64,000 nt of DNA from JAFAGX01 sp035623255 (GTDB lineage Bacteria; Acidobacteriota; Terriglobia; Terriglobales; Acidobacteriaceae): positions 1 through 64,000 of the forward strand of contig DASPTU010000104.1 of the NCBI GenBank assembly GCA_035623255.1, in the 5' to 3' direction. Shown here one piece after another: positions 60,004-64,000 of the stretch. The first letter of the stretch is position 1. Every line of letters begins with the position of its first letter. Made by a program: the position numbers and the translations under genes. Below the pieces are notes generated by a model that was not told the DNA's origin, searched no databases, and saw nothing but the letters and a program-made list of their open reading frames with translations.

Positions 60004-61885
60004 ACCAAAAGACTGCGCCCTTTTCGATGGTAGGCAGAGTATATGTGATTGAGCCATTTTCCGTGCTTCCGGTCAATGTTTGCACCTCGCCCAGGAAAGG
60101 CAGAAAAAATCCCTTCCCCTTTGTTGCTCCAGCGATGGTAACTTGGGTTCCCGTCTGCGGCGTTTGAACCGGGTTCACGTGGCCCTTCAGACCGGCGAAA
60201 TTCGCGAAAAAAACGTGTGGTTTGTCATTCACACGCACAATAGAAGTTGCCAGCCAGGGCGAACCGGCCACACGAACTGAACTCCCGGTTGGCAGGATTT
60301 CTAAAAGCTCGTGCTCTTTTTCTGGCGCTGTGTTCTCAAAATCTTTCGCCAGAGCTGCCATATAGTCTTTGCCAGGAGAGGTTTGGAGGGGAATAATGTG
60401 CGAGTTCTTCGGGAGCCGAGTTGCGTTTTCACCAGTAATAATCAGCGTCTTCCCACCTTCGACGTAGGAACCAAGAGCCGTCTTCTCGGATTCGCTTAAG
60501 ATGCGCACGTCCGGGAGAATCAAGTAACCACCTGCGAAATCCGCGAGAGTGCGGGGTGTGACAATTTGAAATTCGAGGTGCCTCTGCATGAGCCAGATGA
60601 GAATCCCACGGTATGAGTCGATGAAGTCGTTAGCGTAATAATTTCGGGTCTGTGGAGAAAAGTAAACTCCGAATGGCTTGATCGGTGTTCGCGGCGAATA
60701 AAACGTTCTCTCGTGCTCTTTGATCCACGAGAAAATCCTCTGGCGCGTCGGCAAATCGTTCGACCCCGCCATCACGTGTCCGGGTGCATCCCAGAAGTTC
60801 GCACCCGCCATCACCTCCGACATGGCCAGATTCATCATCGACTCGCGCCGATCGACATTCTTGTCTCCGTCCCATGAATAGTTCAGAATCCACGTTGCCT
60901 TCTCCTGTGCAAACGCGCGAAACGAATACATGCCGACCTGATAGCAAAACCAGTCCAGCGGCGTGCGGGTTGACGCCATGTGATCGCCTTCGCCGTACTC
61001 ATATTCATGGGCGATTGCATCCACCACAGGATAGAGGCTGTAGACATCAGCCCCGACCCGAACGGCTGCTTCCTCAATGCCGGGATAAATCTCTGGAATA
61101 GTCTTGATTTCGGGGTTCACTGATTTCGCAGTTCGGTCGATCTCCGCCATGAAGTCGGTGATCGTCTCAATGCGGAAGTCCACCCACTTGCGAAAGTTCG
61201 GATCAGAAAAATCTCCCAGCTTCAGATCGTGTTTCGCGTCCAATCCTGTTTGCTTCTTGAAGGCTGCAACCGTGTAGTCGTCGAAACTGGCCCAGGTGTC
61301 CTCCCAACCCTCGAAGTGCGTCATCCAGTACGGAATATCGACATAAATCCCGTCAATTCCCGTGGCGGCAATCTGCTTAACGCGTTCCATATAGGTTTTA
61401 CGCCATTCCGGAGCATAAGGGCTGACCCAGACGTCCTCATCTCCCTTGGCTATCCAGAACGCTGTGCCACCGCCGAAGACGGCAGGCTCGGCAGTAATCT
61501 TTCGTTGCAACCAATCAGGATGATCTTTGGCAAGGCTGTGCGCCGTCTTGTCCGCATTTGCAGTGATGCATTCCAGTCCGGCGATGTAGACGAAGGCGCG
61601 GTTGCCGGCTGCGTGCGCCCTCTCAGCGACGGCGCGGATCGCTTTCAGCTTTTCGTCGGGATTGAGAAAGCTCTCATATCGGCCGGGAATGTCGTTGTCG
61701 ACCTCGATACCGAAAACGTTGCTGGCAGTTGCGCTCGCGACGATTTTGTCGGCATTGTCTGATTTCAGACTGTATGCGCCGATGCGGACGTAGTTTGTCC
61801 AGTTCCGTTCGCCTGAATTTGAAGCGACGACAGGAATCAATAGGCACAGCAGCAAGCAGGCGACGTGTGCGTTCTTTGGTGCCAC
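59993..61885 (-). CDS. Exported glycosidase-like protein (TIM barrel plus GATase-like domain)
   Basis: 630 residues with a signal peptide (about 1-22). An N-terminal TIM-barrel-type domain (about 30-390) has YVRIGAYSLKSD, NRAFVYIAGLE, TGIDGIYVDIPYW, NPEIKTIPEIYPG, ATWILNYSWDG and EVMAGANFWDAPG. A following domain resembles the glutaminase-like middle part of GH42 beta-galactosidases (PFGVYFSPQTRNYY, GGYLILPDVRILSESEKTAL, quoted in part, GGKTLIITGEN). A beta domain ends it. It fits a secreted polysaccharide or glycoside hydrolase, but the catalytic acids are not certain. Confidence 0.78.
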   Translation of the reverse strand: MAPKNAHVACLLLCLLIPVVASNSGERNWTNYVRIGAYSLKSDNADKIVASATASNVFGIEVDNDIPGRYESFLNPDEKLKAIRAVAERAHAAGNRAFVYIAGLECITANADKTAHSLAKDHPDWLQRKITAEPAVFGGGTAFWIAKGDEDVWVSPYAPEWRKTYMERVKQIAATGIDGIYVDIPYWMTHFEGWEDTWASFDDYTVAAFKKQTGLDAKHDLKLGDFSDPNFRKWVDFRIETITDFMAEIDRTAKSVNPEIKTIPEIYPGIEEAAVRVGADVYSLYPVVDAIAHEYEYGEGDHMASTRTPLDWFCYQVGMYSFRAFAQEKATWILNYSWDGDKNVDRRESMMNLAMSEVMAGANFWDAPGHVMAGSNDLPTRQRIFSWIKEHERTFYSPRTPIKPFGVYFSPQTRNYYANDFIDSYRGILIWLMQRHLEFQIVTPRTLADFAGGYLILPDVRILSESEKTALGSYVEGGKTLIITGENATRLPKNSHIIPLQTSPGKDYMAALAKDFENTAPEKEHELLEILPTGSSVRVAGSPWLATSIVRVNDKPHVFFANFAGLKGHVNPVQTPQTGTQVTIAGATKGKGFFLPFLGEVQTLTGSTENGSITYTLPTIEKGAVFWYEP

Positions 61886-61926
61886 AAAAGTGTCTGAATG
61901 ACTCAGAATTCTCGTCTTTAAGAGAA

Positions 61927-63477
61927 CTAAGTAGGTGACACGCCTCCGGTCTCATCGTTTTGACCGAGCCCTACCGTCGGGCGAAGGGTCATTGTGCCAT
62001 CTTGATTCATGCCTTGCCGGCAGGCCCAACGCACGGGATAGTAGGCCCCCTTGACTTCAATTTTGGCCTTCAACTTAAGTCCCTTCCAGTTTGTCCCTTT
62101 TGGCAGCGGAAATTTCGCCTGACGGACTTTGCCTGGGAGTGGATAGCCAGCATCGAGGCTCCCGCTAGCGAGCACCTCACCGTCATCTCGGATGACAGCG
62201 ATGCGCAACACTCCCGGAACTCCAGCCACGCCATCGTTGGCAAAGCCAATGATCAGCCCTGGATATTTCTCCTCTTCATAGGTCCAGACCCAGGAGGGGC
62301 GCACACGGTAACCGATTCTTCGCGCCAGTCGGTCAATCGCTGTGGGGAACTGGTGGTAATAATTCAGGATCCGGTCGGCTTGAATTCGATGCCAGTTCCA
62401 CAGTGAGAAGTAGCATGCACCGACGTCCTGTACGTGATGAATCACATTGTCGGTGTAGGTAACGCCGTCATCGATGTTGAGACTCGAAGGAGAGCCGTCC
62501 GACATCCCAACTTCCACCGAGACTGCCGTCGACGGCGGGCGATTGCTCAACTCCTCGATCTGCTCGTTCTCAATGAAAATTGTGTCAGTGCGCAGCCAAT
62601 TGAAGCTACGAATGGTCCGATCCAGCAGTTCGGAGTTTCCGACCTTGCTGAAATCAGGCTGAGTGTTCGTGACCAGGGGAGTTTTCTTCCATCGATTCGC
62701 CTGATATTCGAACATGCTCACGAACGTATTTTCGGCAGTCTCGGAGTCAGGAAAAGGATTGTTTGGAAGCGGCCAGGTATGGCCCTCGCCCCAGAAACCG
62801 TACATGAACGTATCGACATACTCCAGCTCAGGACTACCGTCATATTCCGCTGCGAGCAGGTCGACCAACTCCCGAAATGCCGCTTGGAATGCGGGGTCGT
62901 CATACCGTGGTTCATACCTGACCCGGTGCTGCCATTCACCGAGCTTCACCATCGGAATTTTTTGCTGCAAGAAATCGGGCAGAGCCGGACCGGGAATATC
63001 CGGATTGCTCATCATGACCCGGAAACCCACTCGTTTCCCATACTGGCGCGCCAAATCGAAAGTGAGCTTCCAGTGCTCGCAAAAATCCAGCTTGCCCGGA
63101 CGTTGTTGCACATCTTTCCAGTTCACACGGATGTAAAGCTTCGAAGCCAGCGGCAGCTTGGCAAGCTTCTCCAGCGACTGCGCCAGCGTTTCCCCGTCTT
63201 TGTGGGCCGGGCCAACTTCATCGCAGACATACGCGACAAGTCCCATCCCGTAGTTGGGCACAACGTCCTCCGAAGGAGTGGTAGCCATCACCACGGTCCA
63301 ACTCGGATAATCGTCTGCAGAAAATGGTCCCTGATAGAGACGATCGGCGACTGGCGGCCCAGCACCGAATGAGTATCCATCGAAGTTGTGGACGGGAATT
63401 CGTGCCGACGCTGTCGTACCCACGCCAGCCAGAAGGGCTGTCGCACCGCCTGCTTTGAGAAACGTGCGCCTCTTCAC
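61927..63477 (-). CDS. Tat-exported glycosidase-like protein
   Basis: 516 residues from GTG 63477, with AAAGGA five bases upstream. The N-terminus MKRRTFLKAGG is a twin-arginine signal (RRTFLK), so it is exported folded. The body (about 50-400) is barrel-like: YIRVNWKDVQQ, GFRVMMSNPDIPGP, ELEYVDTFMYGFWGEGHTWP (quoted in part), TIFIENEQIEEL and GACYFSLWNWHRI. A C-terminal beta domain has GLIIGFANDGVAGVPG and AYYPVRWACRQG, resembling DUF4832-type proteins. The acidic WGEGH segment could be catalytic. It lies between a TonB receptor and another glycosidase-like gene, all on one strand. Confidence 0.75.
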   Translation of the reverse strand: MKRRTFLKAGGATALLAGVGTTASARIPVHNFDGYSFGAGPPVADRLYQGPFSADDYPSWTVVMATTPSEDVVPNYGMGLVAYVCDEVGPAHKDGETLAQSLEKLAKLPLASKLYIRVNWKDVQQRPGKLDFCEHWKLTFDLARQYGKRVGFRVMMSNPDIPGPALPDFLQQKIPMVKLGEWQHRVRYEPRYDDPAFQAAFRELVDLLAAEYDGSPELEYVDTFMYGFWGEGHTWPLPNNPFPDSETAENTFVSMFEYQANRWKKTPLVTNTQPDFSKVGNSELLDRTIRSFNWLRTDTIFIENEQIEELSNRPPSTAVSVEVGMSDGSPSSLNIDDGVTYTDNVIHHVQDVGACYFSLWNWHRIQADRILNYYHQFPTAIDRLARRIGYRVRPSWVWTYEEEKYPGLIIGFANDGVAGVPGVLRIAVIRDDGEVLASGSLDAGYPLPGKVRQAKFPLPKGTNWKGLKLKAKIEVKGAYYPVRWACRQGMNQDGTMTLRPTVGLGQNDETGGVSPT

Positions 63478-63500
63478 CAGGATCCTTTCCGCAGGCTTTC

Positions 63501-64000
63501 CTAGAACTCGAATCGCACACCCAATTGCCCATGGCGTGGCGTGCTGCCCATGGCGGTCGATGAAATCTGACCGAACGTCGAGTCGCCCCACAGATTGTCG
63601 GGAATCGCAAAGCGCGGCGTATTGAAGAAGTTGAAGAACTCGCCTCGCACCTCGATTCGCATGCCCTCATGGGGCACAAAGGACTTCTCAATCGAGAGAT
63701 CGACGTTGTGAATGCCATCCGTGCGCAGGTTTGAAAAGAACCGCGGTGCATTGCCGGGCTGTTCCAGGCCCGGATCGGCGAAACAGGTCGTATTCAACGT
63801 GCTAAGCCCCGTCAGAGCGGAGCGATGCGAACTAATGCCGCTACTGGGATTGCAGATCACGTCGGGACGCTGATTGCCGTCATCCAGCGCCGGCTGAGAC
63901 ATGCCAATGTCGATCGGCTGGCCTGACTGCTGAGTCAGAATAGCCGACAGTGTCCATCCTCCGACGACGCCATCGAGAACGCGGTTCATGTTGCTTCCTA
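63501..64000 (-). CDS. Oar-like TonB-dependent receptor, C-terminal part (cut by window edge)
   Basis: C-terminal end of an outer-membrane barrel, open to the right edge. Visible: VVGGWTLSAILTQQSGQPIDI, quoted in part; FFSNLRTDGIHNVDLSIEKSFV, quoted in part; RIEVRGEFFNFFNTPRFAIP, quoted in part; STFGQISS; and the terminal RFEF with the C-terminal Phe used for barrel insertion. This is the pattern of the large Oar-like receptors expanded in Acidobacteria, usually with an N-terminal carboxypeptidase-regulatory domain (outside the window). It probably imports sugars from the adjacent glycosidase-like enzymes. Confidence 0.88.
   Translation of the reverse strand, partial: GSNMNRVLDGVVGGWTLSAILTQQSGQPIDIGMSQPALDDGNQRPDVICNPSSGISSHRSALTGLSTLNTTCFADPGLEQPGNAPRFFSNLRTDGIHNVDLSIEKSFVPHEGMRIEVRGEFFNFFNTPRFAIPDNLWGDSTFGQISSTAMGSTPRHGQLGVRFEF

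Overview
The window looks like chromosomal DNA of an Acidobacteriota bacterium (Terriglobia/Koribacter-like). This is inferred from moderately GC-rich DNA, the C-terminal end of an Oar-like TonB-dependent receptor at the right edge, a bacillithiol-synthesis BshC, a cytochrome oxidase operon with two subunit III genes, and many small secreted proteins and lipoproteins. No database search was possible. I saw no rRNA, tRNA, CRISPR array, insertion sequence or phage gene. Nearly all of it is housekeeping or envelope DNA with short intergenic gaps.

Layout. 1-2.3 kb: histidine catabolism, hutU then hutI (cut by the left edge), minus strand. 2.4-8.8 kb: xseA, glutamate dehydrogenase, a small secreted protein, rnhB, bshC and a HAD phosphatase. 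8.9-13.7 kb: a minus-strand aa3-type oxidase operon (coxB-coxA-subunit III-subunit III-subunit IV-small CxxC membrane protein). 13.8-16.7 kb: methyltransferase, thioesterase, and a MocR regulator without its PLP lysine. 16.8-20 kb: two pseudopilins and a secretin carrying a cohesin-like tail. 20.2-30.4 kb: smpB, pepA, argS, larC, metG, tatD, yajQ and a polyprenyl diphosphate synthase. 30.5-34.4 kb: a DedA-rhodanese fusion interrupted by one in-frame TGA, a CYTH protein, and otsB-otsA. 34.6-42.3 kb: ABC exporter, transglutaminase, beta-propeller phosphoesterase, DUF1223 protein and a PilZ protein. 42.4-49.5 kb: BON/glycine-zipper lipoprotein, cytochrome c with an ideal CRP-type site upstream, prepilin peptidase, and a large Trp/Gly-rich FecR-type surface protein. 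49.8-52.4 kb: PilZ protein and a sulfur-carrier cassette. 52.9-57.7 kb: quinone oxidoreductase, PIN-TRAM protein, and panB-lipoprotein-panC. 57.8-64 kb: secreted proteins, a DNA glycosylase, two glycosidase-like proteins and a TonB receptor, which look like a carbohydrate-use locus.

Three observations stand out. (1) Between a CysO/MoaD-like sulfur carrier (with a 7-residue tail after its GG) and a MoeZ-like E1/rhodanese lies a 15-codon ORF at 50639-50686 with nine cysteine codons. It looks like a cysteine-sensing leader peptide. (2) The rhodanese domain of the DedA fusion is full length except for one TGA in its active-site loop (31290-31292). A 7-bp hairpin with a G near the start of its loop follows at the spacing of a bacterial SECIS, so this is a selenocysteine candidate. 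(3) The MocR-family regulator has Asn where the PLP-binding Lys should be.

Translational coupling is common (ATGA or TAATG overlaps at hutU/hutI, coxB/coxA, coxD/small protein, the pseudopilins, the ABC genes and lipoprotein/panC). Several genes appear to start at GTG or TTG.
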